A DNA stretch of 64,000 nucleotides from Phoebastria nigripes (GCA_035582835.1 JAYKAV010002109.1:558001-622000), one strand, 5' to 3'. Positions 24,120-36,159 are shown, counted from the stretch's first letter. Numbers and translations are program-made. Notes: generated by a model from the sequence alone, not told the origin.

Positions 24120-25340
24120 TTGTCTCTTTAAATCTCAGCTCAAATTCAGGCAGATTTCTCAGTGTCCGTTCAAAACAAAAACAAATTCATTTCAGAAAAT
24201 AGTATGACTAAAGGTTTTGACTTTTCCAGGGTTTTTTTTTTTCCCCTTAATTTTTTTTCCAGTCTACTCTATTCATCCAATTTGGCACTAATTCACCAAT
24301 AGTTTTGATTGTCCCCAAAGCAGTATTTCTGGTAAATAAACTATTGTCCACCCCTTTCTCCCCAGCATTAGCTATGCCAACTTCCATTGTGCTGACAATT
24401 GATTCCAGGTGGTTTTTTTCTTTTTTTTTCCAGCATATGAAAATGCCTATACAAAATTAATCTTGGTGACTGGGGCGAAGAAACCACCTCTCAGAAACAC
24501 GCCGGACAGCCGGAGCCAAGCGCGCTCCCAGGCGTGCTGAAGAGGAGGACAGATATATGGGAACCTTCCTAAATTCATTAGCTCCAAAACAAACTGCGAG
24601 AGATTGACAAGTACTGCTCATAACTGGTAAAATCATACCCTTTAAGCTGGAGACTGAAGCACAATGGAAAGACACTTCCAGAAAACCCCCACTGCCTAAT
24701 CCCGGGGCTGGGGCGCGGGCGCAGAAATCCGCAGCGGGGCTGCCCCGAGTTGGGAACAGTCACAATTAATTTTAAAAGCAGTGTCACTTAATAACTTTCT
24801 GATCGTAAATGCAGGTGCTGTACCTGTGCTGAGCTGCAAAACCTGAGGCAGGAGAAACACTTTGGCCGGGCAAGTTAATGGCTTGGGCTCTAAACTAGCG
24901 ACTTTTAATTCCACTTGTGCACTGGATCTGGCCCTGAGATATTTCAAAGAATATTTGTAATGGTTTAAAGGCATTACAAGGTGCTGTAAGTTAAAATGGG
25001 AAATGTCTTAATTTTGGCTAGGGACCTTAAAAATACAATGAAAAGCTTAGGTGAGACTCATATGTGGAGTGGGAAACATGCTGCCTATAAAAAAGTCAAA
25101 AATGGAATCAACAGAGGTTAAATATAATGGCTATAACTGAGCAAAGATAGTTTAATTGTCAATTCAGAGGGAAGTGTCAACTCCACAATGGAAATATCTA
25201 CAGAAATTTATAGCAAGGAACTATTTGGCAAAATGTATTCCAGCTCAATCTATAGTCAATGATTGAGATAATTGCTGCAAAATGGTATTGTCTGGCATTG
25301 AAAAAAAGAGACATAAGAGACATCTGCACTGCTAGAAACA
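24120..25340. promoter_or_regulatory. Long AT-rich island, candidate conserved non-coding cluster
   Basis: More than a kilobase is markedly AT-rich between GC-rich flanks. It has three T-rich tracts (about 24228-24262 and 24414-24432) and many homeodomain-like cores: CACTAATTC, ACAATTGAT, AAAATTAATC, ACAATTAATTTT, TTAATTGTCAATTC and GATAATTGC. A GC-rich patch at 24480-24730 divides it into two parts. It has no open frame of note and no recognisable repeat. It looks like regulatory DNA, but that is inference from composition. Confidence 0.28.
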
Positions 25341-25344
25341 CTGA

Positions 25345-25950
25345 TTTCCAACCTGCCCTCATTAAATAACAAGGAGGGGAAAGAGAGTTAGACCCTAACG
25401 GGGGATCATCTTGTCCACTTTAGGGAGACNTTACCCAGGCAAACAGTTTTTCTAAAAGAAGAAAAATTATTCCTGCAGTGTTGGGACAAGAACTTTTTTA
25501 CTAAACCCGCTGACTCCTCAGCCCTCGCTAACCACAGGTCAGGCAAGGGCAAAGCGGGGCCTCCCGCTGCGTGGTCGGGGCTGGCCAGGAGCTGCTGCTC
25601 CAATGCAACCTCGCATCTCAGTGTTGCAGCCAAACAAACTCATACGGACCATTTTTTGCTAAAACCTTTTCACTATTTCCCAAGGAGGGAAAGAAATCTC
25701 TGCAAACATTGCCTTTGAGAGGAAATACCCCTCCTCCCAATCCCATGAAGTCCAGCAGGTTCCCGGAGCTCCTAGCAGCCAGCCCGGGTACCCCCGCTTG
25801 GCTTAAGTCTCAACAAACCCCCCCAAGAGAGGGTTTTGGACAGCAGCTGGTGGGGCTGTGGAAGGAGGCTTCGCCCCGTGGGATGCACCGCCTCAATCAC
25901 CGATGCCCGGCTCCCTGCAGCAGACCGCAGCAGACCAAAATAGCGAGGCT
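25345..25950. other. Non-coding stretch
   Basis: Nothing recognisable as an exon or repeat. One N lies at about 25430. Confidence 0.4.
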
Positions 25951-25951
25951 G

Positions 25952-26041
25952 AATCAAGGCAAAGCTTCAGGACAGAGTGCACGCTCCAGGGACTGACAGC
26001 AACACAAGGCTTCAGGACAGAGCATAGACTCCAGGGACTGA
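25952..26041 (+). repeat. Two-copy tandem duplication, 45-bp period
   Basis: CTTCAGGACAGAG occurs at 25965-25977 and 26010-26022. CTCCAGGGACTGA occurs at 25984-25996 and 26029-26041. Both pairs are exactly 45 bases apart. The period is a multiple of three, so an open + frame through it shows a 15-residue repeat, but no other sign of coding is present. Confidence 0.8.
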
Positions 26042-26049
26042 GGTGTGCT

Positions 26050-27355
26050 AGGAAATACTTATTTTAACCACCCTGGGTGTCTTGCATGTCCTTCTGTTTG
26101 GTTTCTCCTTCTGCCCTGCCATTGACCGCTTGCCCTGCACCCTCTGCTGTGCATTTCCCACCGTTTCACTGGCCGTGGTGACATCCCTACAGCTGAACCA
26201 CTCGTATGAGCACAGCAGGATGGAGACACGCGTGTGAGCTCGTCCCTGCAGCCCCTGTGAACTGCAGGGAGCTGGAGGGGCTCCCCCAGTGCCAAAGAAG
26301 GAGCAGGAGGTTGATGGAAGGAAAGAGGTACAGCTTGTCCTGCTGGTACAAACTCCCCGACTGCCGGAACAGGATGGGAAGAGCTCAGCTCCTGTGACTC
26401 CAAGGCCACCACAACCCTCCTGCCTCGTAGCACCTGGCTCTGCACTTCTCCTATGTGAGAACCCACCTTCATTAATCCCCCCACAAGGCTCTGCCATTGC
26501 TAATCCCTGTTGCCATTCAGCTAAACGCTCCCAAACTGTCCCAAAGCTCTCCATCACTCCCATCTGGCAGTGTCCTCTTTTCCATCCTGCTAACCCTCCA
26601 CCGGGTACCCAGGACCACTCCAGGCCTCTCCCTCACCCTGCACTCAGCTCACTCCTACCCTAACCAAGCCCTGAACCCATCTGGACCTTGGGTATCCCCC
26701 TCCTTGCAGGCCCCCTCCCTGCTTGCGGCTCCTCATGCCCTGCCTGGCTCTCTTCCAAAGAGCATCCCTCGTTACTGCACCGGGGGAGAGGGCTCAGGCA
26801 CCGGCTCCACCTATCAGTAACCACCACAGAAAGAGATGACACGTCTATGGGAATAGAGGAATGCATGGAGATCCCTAACCCCACTCCTGCTGTTCCCACA
26901 CTGGCCTGTCCCTGCAGCAAGAAATGGCAATTACCCTGACTTGACAATTTTCCTGAATTTTCTGGCTCACAAGCAGAAAATCAGCCATCACCGAGAGCAC
27001 GACCCATCCTGGGAGAACTGCTGCGTCTGGGCAGGGACTCTTGCTGAGAGGGACCTGCAGGCTGCTGGCGAGCGAGGGCTGCATCCGTGCAAGGGAGACA
27101 GTCAAGAAAATGGACAAGTTTCACCCTTTCTTGGGAGGGAAGTGGCAACAGCCCTGCATGGGTACAGGCACTAAGGAGCTCCTCTCTCGGTGCATTTTAG
27201 CCAGACAGCCAGGCTTCCTTGACCCTAGCACAGGCACCGGGAGGCATTAGGGGACCCACTATAACCCCAACATTATCCTAACAAGCACCTCCGTGCCTGC
27301 AGGCTGCCTGGATGGCAGGAGGGGAAACCNGGAACGCCCCCCACCCCTCCATGCT
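26050..27355. other. Non-coding stretch
   Basis: 26060-26820 is open on several frames of both strands and C-rich on +. No known domain and no splice-bounded exon were recognised. Confidence 0.4.
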
Positions 27356-27359
27356 AAGC

Positions 27360-27485
27360 CTTTATCAGCACTTAATTAAAACTTGACAAGAAGATTAACA
27401 CACAGAGGGCAGTTTTAATTAACTTAATATTGCATTCAATTTTCCAATTCGTCGCAGCATACCAGACACCTGCAGATCTTAATAC
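27360..27485. promoter_or_regulatory. AT-rich homeodomain-site island (candidate enhancer)
   Basis: CACTTAATTAAAAC, GAAGATTAACACAC and TTTTAATTAACTTAAT lie within 70 bases, flanked by GC-rich DNA. Supported by motif density only. Confidence 0.22.
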
Positions 27486-27489
27486 AAAA

Positions 27490-28700
27490 TCAAACAAAAA
27501 AGGGGAGCACGGGAAGGGGGAGAGAGCAAGGGAGATGCCTCGGCCGGCAGCAGAGCTGGTCTCAAACTTTCTGCTGCTGCTCCGCCTGCACGCACACACC
27601 TCTGTTCACCCTGGGCTGCCCGTAAGTGTTTTCAGATGCTAATAGCCACTATTCCCCACTGGGCCCATTCGAGCCAACCTAGGGATGTTTGCTTTCCAAA
27701 ATGCATTTATTTGTTTGATTTTAATTTACTTATTTTAAGCTACGTTCCTGGGGATTCACGAAACAAAAGNGAGTTCTCCTCTTTACCCTGCTGTCCAGGC
27801 CATCAAGCGGCTGTTGGAGAAGGCCAGCAGGACAGCAAGGAGAAGGGTCCCGGATGGTTGGGGCTTAGCGCAGGAAACACACGCTGTTCATCCACCTCAT
27901 GCTGCCGCTCAGGGATGGAGAAAGAGAAGGCATCAATCAAAAACATCGTTGCCCCTCTCCTCCTGGCTATACTTGAGCAAACAGCCTGGAGTGGGATACT
28001 TCTCCCTTAGAGGAGCGGCACAGCGGGGAGGAAAGAGGGGCGAGTCCAGCACCAACACGAAGCAGGCGAAAGGAAGGCAAAGAGAAAAGAAGGCATGGAA
28101 ATACTGCACTTCTCTCATTGCCCTCACTGCTTTCAGAACAGTTAACTGTCTTGTAATTATGGGCCCCAAATTAGGGAGGTGCAGGCGCTGCCAGGCAGCC
28201 ACGGGCAGTCCCCTGCCAGACCTGCACCCTCAGCTGCCTCACCTTTGGACGATGCGGCCAAGGGCTCCAGCTAAAGACACCTGTGAGTGCCATAGCTCTG
28301 GGTTTCTGAGTTGCACACACCCATATGGGAGCAACTCAGGAACCTCTGGATCACCCGGAGACCCTGGGGCTGCTGCTAAATGGACACTCACTGCAGAGGC
28401 TTGGGGACACCAGGACCACATGCACGCAAATTCACAGCAAAGCCAAGATGGATTAATTGCACAAATTACCATGCTGAACCTTCAACTAGTTCTCTGTCAG
28501 AAATAGTTTGCCATACACCAAAAAAAAAAGTGTTATTGTTAACTTTCTCCTTCCATTGTTTTTGCTGTGTCACCTCATGCCTCTCCCCCCACTGATTTCC
28601 TGACAACCTTGGGAGGAACAATGCACCGACAGAGTATTTTTTCCTCTAGAGATTTACAGCCCGTGCACCGAGGAGGGCCGAGGAATGAGGGTGCCCTTCT
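27490..28700. other. Non-coding stretch
   Basis: An AT-rich patch lies at 27700-27765. A 230-codon + frame at 27814-28506 has no recognised motif and is overlapped by minus frames. AATTAC motifs lie near 28146 and 28453. Confidence 0.4.
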
Positions 28701-28704
28701 CCAC

Positions 28705-28728
28705 CTCCAGCTCCAGCTCCAGCTCCAA
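28705..28728 (+). repeat. (CTCCAG)n hexamer repeat, four units
   Basis: Three perfect CTCCAG units and a fourth ending in A. Confidence 0.85.
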
Positions 28729-28969
28729 GCACAGTTCTGAACCCTTCACAGTGCTGAAAGGTTCAGCCAGCCTGGACAGGTCTGCTCATTTCAGGGGGAA
28801 GAGCAAGGCTTGTTAGTTTTTCTTCCACTGCTTTGGAGAGTATTCGTTATTAGATTAGGGCAAGGTAATTCAGCTCCAACAGGAATAATCTCTCTGCCAT
28901 GCTGTACAGCTCTGCAGCTGATGAAGGAACACGTGCAGCGCTCCAAAGGCAGGTGTCTGCTGGACATGT

Positions 28970-29175
28970 TCTTTTGTGGTTCCTGTACCTTTATTTTTTG
29001 GCTGCCATTATATTTCTTGATGCTCTGAATTTAGTTAGATGTAATTTAATAAACTGTTGTAGTCCGATTTTCCAGGGAGAGTTTTGTTTGGGTTTGATTG
29101 GAGAAGGAAGAGGAGATGTCCTCCTAGCACCTTTATAAAACAAGATTTTCCTGCTCTTTTTCTGAATCAAATCAA
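28970..29175. promoter_or_regulatory. AT-rich island (candidate enhancer)
   Basis: Contains GCCATTATATTTCTTG, AATTTAGTTAGATGTAATTTAATAA (split by few GC) and a CCTTTATAAAAC TATA-like stretch near 29130. No repeat match. It may be a conserved element; unproven. Confidence 0.2.
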
Positions 29176-29179
29176 ACCC

Positions 29180-32100
29180 AGAGTCAGATGGATGCCATGA
29201 GACACACAGAAAACAACAGAGCAAGTTGGTATCACCAAATGTCCCCATCTGTCTGAAGCTGCAGTAAGAAGAAAGGAGGTGGCAATGCCTCCTGCAGCAA
29301 GCCTACGAGGTCTGAGAGGCTCCCAGCAGGTAAGATACCCGACAGCGTCTGTCTGGGGAAGGCACAGAGCCTTACAAACAGACCATGCGCTTCCCAACAG
29401 TTTCTGCTTGCAGGGGTCTCTAATGCAAACTCACAGACCATAAACGTGAGCAAGGTGCTCACGGCCTGACTCTTACATATACTGCCTGCCCAAGGATAAC
29501 TGCTATCAAGTCCATGTGGCCTGGCAAACACTTAGGGATAACAAATACTGGGGCAGAAACCAGTCATGGGTGTGTGNGTGCTTTGCAAACGAGAACTATG
29601 CTATTAGCAAACCAAGTGTGCAGCGCACAGCATTCAGCTAGGTCTATCCCCAAAATCACATCTCCTGGCTTTGGCAAAGGCGGGTAGTTGTCTCCTTGTG
29701 CTTCTCCTCCAGAGCAGAAGCTCAAATGGCCAGGCTGCTGCCAAGGTCTGCCCTCCTCACCAGAGGACTCAACGTGGGCACTTCCCAGTATCTCCTCGGC
29801 GAAGTCTTCAGTGCCACATACCACAGAGCTAGCTGAAATCTGGGCAATAGAGAGGGGGCATTAATTTCTAACGAACCCTTGGGTCCTTGTATAAACATAC
29901 TTTCAGTTGTTCAAGACAACAGTGCCAACCTGGTCCCAGCAAAGCGCAGAGCCTGCTCCAGTTCCTCAGACCAACAGCCAAATTTGGGGCTTGCCCTTGC
30001 CAACAGCGTTGCCTTTAAAAGTGTACAAGTGTTTGCGTTTGGCCAGTGAGTCCCCCAGACTGGGTCTAGCCCACCTTTTATCAGCAAACCTCACCCTGGT
30101 TCCCAGGCGGCAGCACGGGGGCCTGAGGTTACAAAAAACTCAGTCTGGTTTCTTCCCGGATTGCACGGGTGCTTCGGAGGCCTTGCTGTTCAACCGGTGC
30201 TGCAGCCAGGCTTTAATTCACCTCCACCGTCTTCCACATGAGCGACTCCTCCTAACAAGCTGCCGTGCTGGCAACAACGGTGCACAGCCCCACAACACCT
30301 GTGCCACCATGCGCTTGTCAGAGAAACAACCCCTTACNGAGTAACCCAAATTACAGGGCACTCCAGCATCTAAATATAACCCCAGTCNCAAGTGCCCATC
30401 AGTGCAGCAGCCTCTCCTCTTCCAGCCTGCACGACTGCCTTGGAGGAGAGGCAGCGAGTGCGGAGAAGGGGCCTGGGGGATGGAGAACGGGGTCGGATGG
30501 AGCCCCTCGTGTGGCAGATGATGCCTCCATCCCCTCNGGAGCAGGGACCGAGGGAGCTGCAGCACCAGTCCCAGTGCTGCCTTGCCAGCAGGTTTCTTCC
30601 TTCCTGGCTGGCAGCGAGGGGAAGTCAGGCAGCACCAGCCATCCTCCCCTTGACCCGCCTGCTGAGATTTCTGTCAGAGAGGAGCAAAAATCACCATCTG
30701 ATGCTGGGTTTTGGGACACAAACAGTTCCTTTTTACATATCCTCCACTTGAACGCCTACTGGCATGAGGCTGTGACTGACACCACCCCTTATCACCCCTA
30801 CCCCATGCCCCATATCCTTTCATTTTCCAGGAGGGTATCTTTGGGAACCTCCCAGCCCCAGCCCATTCCCACAAGGAACAGAAGGACGGGCCCTGGCAGA
30901 GGACTGGGAGGCCATGAGAGATGGACAAGCATTTAAAATGCTTAATGGACAGAAACAGGCCATCCTGAGTGGGGGTCTCAACCTCTCGTAATATTTCAGA
31001 GGGAAAAAGAGAGACAGACCCTCCTCCCCCACCTTGTACCAATATGATGTAGGGTTTAAAGGAGGCTCCCCATAGCGAGGAGCTTCAAAGCCTTGCCAGC
31101 CCCTCCCACCGAGTGTCCTCCTGGTTCAATTCCACCCTCCACATTTAAGTGCCTTTCATCCTTCCTCTTCTTCGTCCTCATCGTTATTAGGTTCCCTTCC
31201 CCCACTCCCGCCCACTCCCACCCTTGCTGGAGACTGCCTTTGGTCAGGAGCCCAATGGGAACCAGCTGTCAGGCGTAGCTGGGATATCCTGGAGAAAACA
31301 GCTTGAAAATGCCTCCCCCCCGCTTCCCCCTCCATGGCAAAGGAAAAAAGTCCCGCTGCAAAATGGCCCTGCAGATGGAAAAGGCATCCTGCAGGCCACC
31401 CTCCTCCTGACCTGCGTGGGTCCGCTCGCTGGCTTGGTACCAGGAGGTCCCGGGTCCCGACTCCCTTTGGAACCACGAAGCCATCCTGTTTGTCCTCCTC
31501 CTGCCAGCAGGACCCTCCTGACCCACACAGCAAGAGCCCAGGGCCCTTGTGCCGGAGCATTTTGTATTAATCCTCCTTTGTCGACTTCTTTAGTGCACCT
31601 CACTCCAGCATTGTTCTTCAAAGATGTTCCTGCCCTTCCCGGCCTGGGGGTTGTTGTTGTTTAAACAGCAGCAGCAGCCACACAAGCTGCTAGCTGTCCT
31701 GCCTTTACAGGGTGGTCTGTAATTGCTTCCTGTCCTCTCCAGCAACTGGCTTCATTTGTTTGAATTTCTGCCTAATCTCAGAACTGGGGGAGCTTGGAAT
31801 GAGAGATGCTTAGTCCATGCTCATGGGTGTTTCCCTGCGCTGGGCCAAGCTTAGCCAGTTTTGGAGATCCAGCCTGGTAAAGTCACAGTCCCTCAACCAG
31901 AAAAAAGCCTGAGCTTAAAATAACCCAGCCAAGCCAAAACCCGNTCTCAGTGAAGCTGGAGTCCTCGGTTTAGAGGTGCTGTGAGACCAAGGCTTTCTGT
32001 GGTCCTTGGATGCGGCAACTGGAGCCCAGGTGTGTGCCGGCAGGAGCAGAAGTGGAAAAAGAAACGGGGGGATGGGGAGAAATGAAATGTTATTTCTCAG

Positions 32101-32285
32101 ACTTCAGAGCTTCGCTGTTCTTGGTCGTATTATGGTATGGGCTGTGCTCGAGGTGGATTTTATCCAACCCAGTTTGCACACATCCCGCTGATTTCCCAGC
32201 GTGCTGATTTCGTGTCTCTGNGCTGGCCTCTGAGCTCCCATTATACTGAAGCAGGAAAAGGGTATGCTGGGGGCCAGCCACGAGC
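29180..32285. other. Non-coding stretch, no gene recognised
   Basis: An exon-like donor (CAG, then GTAAGA) sits near 29327-29333. About 30 bases of GC-rich sequence precede it, with no coding support. 31640-31790 is an AT-rich island with a GTTGTTGTTGTTTAAAC stretch. Stacked open frames at 30265-31664 on both strands have several N positions and no known motif. Confidence 0.4.
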
Positions 32286-32289
32286 TGCT

Positions 32290-32480
32290 CAACAGGCTTC
32301 ATACCAAACACTGAAAGTTTCTTTTTTTTCCCTCTCTCCAAAAAAATGAACTTTGGCTTTTTGTTGAAATGGGAAGTGCTGTGGATAATGTCCACTTTCA
32401 ACAGCGTTTTCCACATTGATAAACTAAAACTTTTAAAGAAAAATGCCCCAGACATTGTTTCCAGGAATAAGAAACATCTT
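32290..32480. promoter_or_regulatory. AT-rich island (candidate enhancer)
   Basis: T-rich and A-rich runs with TTTTTGTTGAAAT, CCACATTGATAAACTAAAAC and ACATTGTTTCC (SOX-like) cores lie between GC-richer flanks. The 261-codon minus frame 32090-32875 crosses it but has no recognisable domain and contains an N. Confidence 0.2.
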
Positions 32481-33590
32481 CCAGCATAAACTCTTATGGT
32501 CCGTCTGGAGTAGGAAACTAAACGGGCTTTGTTCTTGGGGTCTGGTGCGTGACTGAGGCAAAAGGACAGAGGCGAGAGGAATAAGGTGTGCGGTGCAGCC
32601 CCGACCGTCTGCCTTCCAACCCACCCGCCGGCAGGACGTCCCCAGGCTGTGCCACCTCTGCCTCTGCTACGAGGTTTGTGTCGGCTGGCTCTCAGTGTTT
32701 CACAGCAGAAGTACGGGAGAGGAATCCTCCTATTTAGTGCCCGTGGGTTACAGGAGATTTTTCCCTTCAGAGAGATTAGAAGGAAATGAAGGCAAAGTGC
32801 GTATTTCAGATCTGGGGTACTCAGATCCAGAGCCAGCCAGTCCCTAGAAATTATAAACCCAGTGAGAATATGCAACGGATACTGATTATATCTCCTTGGG
32901 ACGGTGCTTCCAGCTAGGATCTAGATGTGCATCTGGCAATCTTCAGACAGGTCAGAGCTGGACTAGAAGAGGATGCCGCAAGTGGGAGGAGAGGTGACCT
33001 GATGGTCGGGAGTCCCAGGCTGGAGCTGCGGTGAGGGATGGATGTGCACAGGGAGGATTTTACTGGGGGATGAGATGAAGGGGCTGCGGGCTGGACTAGG
33101 ACATGTGTACGGCGCGGGAGGCGAGAGGAGGGGCTGGCTGTGCAGAGCGGGANGAAGGCCACTGCCGTGTCTGCGAGCGGGTGTGTGCAAGTCCCCTGCC
33201 CGTGCTCAGGCTGCCTGTGCTCACGCTGTGCGCTGGCAGGTCCTGGAGGATGGCCGAGAGCCTTTCGGCAAACCTGCCCACACAGGGGGATTATCAGCGA
33301 GGCCAACGCTGGCAGGAGTGAATGGAAATTTTGGTTCCTTTTAATACCCCTCTTCATTAAACGGCCACTGAAGTAGTGAGATGACAGCACTGCACAGAAT
33401 GGGCTGGGCTGGCTCCTTTTTATGCTGCCTGTAGGGGGTCACCAGTCTGTACTGTGGGACTCCTGGGACAGAAAGCCTGGAGTTACAGCAGTCACAAAAA
33501 CAAAGACAGAACAAGCCCATTGCCGCCCCTCACCCCTCTAAATATTTTCCTGAATGGCTTTGCAAGCTGTTCCTGGTCCAGATGCATCTC
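32481..33590. other. Non-coding stretch
   Basis: GC-rich, with opposing open frames at 32914-33390. No gene is recognised. Confidence 0.4.
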
Positions 33591-33594
33591 ACAC

Positions 33595-33790
33595 ACACAT
33601 TTCACATCTATCCGCTGCCTGTTCATAGTGTGCATTACATTGCATGGCGCATATTGAAAATATATCGGCCTACTGTCTAATTTAAACTGCACNAATATTA
33701 CGTGTTAGGTAATATTTTATATGTGGCTGCATATATTTTAAATTAATGTACAGACAATACAATATATGATTGCTTTTTAATGCCCCTTGT
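33595..33790. promoter_or_regulatory. AT-rich island with small inverted repeat (candidate enhancer)
   Basis: Very AT-rich, with ATTACATTGCATGG, AATATTACGTG and TTTTAAATTAATG. TATATG at 33718-33723 and CATATA at 33730-33735 form a 6-bp-arm inverted repeat. No repeat family is recognised. Confidence 0.22.
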
Positions 33791-33799
33791 TGCACATAG

Positions 33800-34590
33800 C
33801 CCCCGTGGCAGATGCTGCTCAAAATACTTCTAACAAATCCCGCAGGTGCTGGCTGCTGTGCTGCGATGTGGACTGCCTTTCCCATGGTGGAGTGAGGAGG
33901 AATTTGCTGGGCCAGCCTGGCTGGGCCTCACCTTGCGGGACAGGATCAGGCCTTCGAGGAACTTGTTTTTATGCCTTCTGGAACAGGACAATGTGCAATG
34001 CTCGCTCTCTAGAGCAGTGTCTCTAACACAGCCCGAGTCCCTTCTCTGCTTCCAGTTTTGAGATCACGCTCCAACAGCTCCAAAGCCCTGCAGGCTCTTT
34101 TCCTCATCTTGCCCTCCTCATGCCTCCAGTAGCTTAGGCACCCTCCTCCAGAGCTCCAGGTTTGTCAATTCATGAGATGCACTGACTAGCAAGGATGATA
34201 CAGGCTTTACAGAGGGTCTTCCAAATAAGGCACAACTTAGGAACAAAGCAGTAGTATCTGCTTGGGTGTCCTCACCATGAGGGCTTAGGTTTGGACTGGT
34301 GGACTTACGTGGCCCCAGCTCCCCTTCTGCTCAGTCTTCCAGTTTTGGCACAAAGTATCACCAATATCCATTCCTTTCCTCATATCCATTCCCTCTCTCC
34401 TTGCTTGATTACATGCAGTTCTTAATAGAGCTCTGGTCTCTTTTTCTGGCACTCTGTTGCTTCACTCGCAATCCAGACTGTCAAGCGCTATCTGTTCTCA
34501 AAGAGACAAGCTCCGTGCTGTGATGTGAAAAGCAGGGAGGAGCTCAGGTTGGAAGAGAGATCTCCAGCGGTGGAGTGCAGCTGGACCACA
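33800..34590. other. Non-coding stretch
   Basis: No exon, RNA gene or named repeat is recognised. Confidence 0.4.
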
Positions 34591-34593
34591 GGA

Positions 34594-34628
34594 GACAATA
34601 GGAACTGACCATGAAAACTCCTATTGTC
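34594..34628. repeat. Inverted repeat, perfect 10-bp arms, 15-base loop
   Basis: GACAATAGGA (34594-34603) is the exact reverse complement of TCCTATTGTC (34619-34628). Pairing can extend outward by several bases with one bulge. An ACTGACCA phrase occurs both in the loop (34604) and 30 bases later (34634). It could fold in DNA or RNA. It is too short for a classical pre-microRNA and matches none I know. Confidence 0.75.
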
Positions 34629-34639
34629 CTTGTACTGAC

Positions 34640-35440
34640 CACCTAGGCGTGACCTTAGCGTTAGCATCTGTGAAGACAGACAGCAAGGTCTGAGACAGAG
34701 ACATCCATTTTCCAGGTGGAGCCCAGCGCTCAGTGCCAGACCCTTCACTCACAGAGACGCCCCTCATCTGCTGCGGCACCCTGGCCATGATGAGAACAAG
34801 CCCTGAACAATGAGCCTCAGGGACAAAGGAAGGGGAAGCTGTAGCCCTGGCTTTAGAGAACAGGAAAGAGCGTTCCCAGCTAACAGACAAGAACCATGTT
34901 GCTTTTCTTTTAGACATGACTGTTTGGCTGCCAGTAATATATCTGCTAGCTAACGGCTGGTTTTAAAGCATTATCCCAAAGGGCTGCAGCCTTGCCAAGG
35001 CTTTGACGTTGGTGGTCAAGATACTAAAATGGACTTTCTGAACCAACAAAGAGACATGATCTGATTGGTACCAGAAAGAGATGGGGGAGAGAAAAACATA
35101 CATGGTTCTGATTACCTGGCTTCAAAATCATGGTAATAAACCCAAATTTGGGAAGCAATTAGAAAGGAAGAAGAAGAGCAAGAAGAAAAAGGGGAATGAG
35201 AGAGTCGCCTGGCGGTCTCAAGGCAGCCTTTCAAGGATCAGTATTTGGATAAAAGCCAACATATCAGCTCTAATCTTTGGCTTTTTGTTGGACTTAACAA
35301 GGACTTTAAAACGAATCCAGTCGCAACTGACGGGCCCCATATGGATCCTGGTTTGAAACCTCCTTCTCAGCGCCGAATCAAATAGTCTGGGACTATAGAA
35401 AGCCGGTGAGGAGACTTTAAAAGGGAAAAACAAAGGCAGA
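34640..35440. other. Non-coding stretch
   Basis: 35080-35210 is A/G-rich. No exon or named repeat is recognised. Confidence 0.4.
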
Positions 35441-35441
35441 A

Positions 35442-35491
35442 GCACACACATACACTCACACACATGCACGTGTGCACATTCGTACACACAG
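35442..35491 (+). repeat. (CA)n microsatellite, interrupted
   Basis: CACACA units interrupted by TACACT, ATGCACGTGTG and TTCGT. A decayed dinucleotide repeat. Confidence 0.8.
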
Positions 35492-35639
35492 GCAGTGCAT
35501 GAAGACATCAGGCTCTGTATCAGTGCAGAGTTACTGCAGACAAGTGGCTTTGTGGCTCCACAGAGGGGCTGTCTGTGACCATGACGATACCATGATGATG
35601 TTTCCCTTGATGCCACTCAACTGAGTCGTTTCCCAGACT

Positions 35640-35800
35640 CTCTGTGAGTTCAATCACATATGCATCTGTAGATTGCCTTCATTTACTGCCTTTTATTTCA
35701 AACTTTGATGAAAAAAGTATGGATATTTTTCTTCACCTATCAAAAAAAAATTAAAAAACATTCTTCCCTCTTCTTTCTCTGAAGCAGGCACATCTCTCAT
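35640..35800. other. AT-rich stretch with A runs
   Basis: Contains a run of nine A at about 35741-35750 and T-rich phrases such as CATTTACTGCCTTTTATTTC. No gene is recognised. Confidence 0.4.
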
Positions 35801-35910
35801 CTCCCTAAGCTACACCACAATGCGAGAACAAAGGCATCTGACCTGTATCCATGGCAACCCTCAAATTCTACACCTTTGCCTTTTGTACAAAGTACCCCCT
35901 CCCTTCATCT

Positions 35911-36012
35911 ATACACACACATGCATATGTACACACTCACTGTATCTCTGTCTACATACACGTACATATATACATACATATGTATGTATATATAACATAT
36001 GCATATATATTT
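35911..36012 (+). repeat. (CA)/(TA) compound microsatellite with 28-bp palindrome
   Basis: Tract of ACACAC, then TACATA, TATGTA and TATATA units. Within it, 35966-35993 is a perfect 28-bp palindrome with 14-base arms, centred between 35979 and 35980. It arises where the TACA register flips to its complement TGTA. Confidence 0.85.
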
Positions 36013-36138
36013 AAAAGACATTGTTCCTGATTCTTACAAGAGCTTCTGTATTTGCCTCATATGCCAGCTGAACTCGTATTTATTCCATAGGGTTTGCCTT
36101 TGAGGTGACGGCAGGGTTATCTTAAAATCCACTGATGG

Positions 36139-36152
36139 CCACAAGGTAGCAC
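36139..36152 (+). promoter_or_regulatory. CTCF-like motif
   Basis: CCACAAGGTAGCAC matches 12 of 14 positions of the CTCF core CCASYAGRKGGCRS, preceded by TGG as in many strong sites. It is a motif match only. Confidence 0.25.
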
Positions 36153-36159
36153 TTGGTTC

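Noticed and set aside
32090..32875. Minus frame of 261 codons
   Set aside because: No family match; crosses an AT-rich island and an N; reads as low-complexity Lys and Ser patches. Treated as chance.
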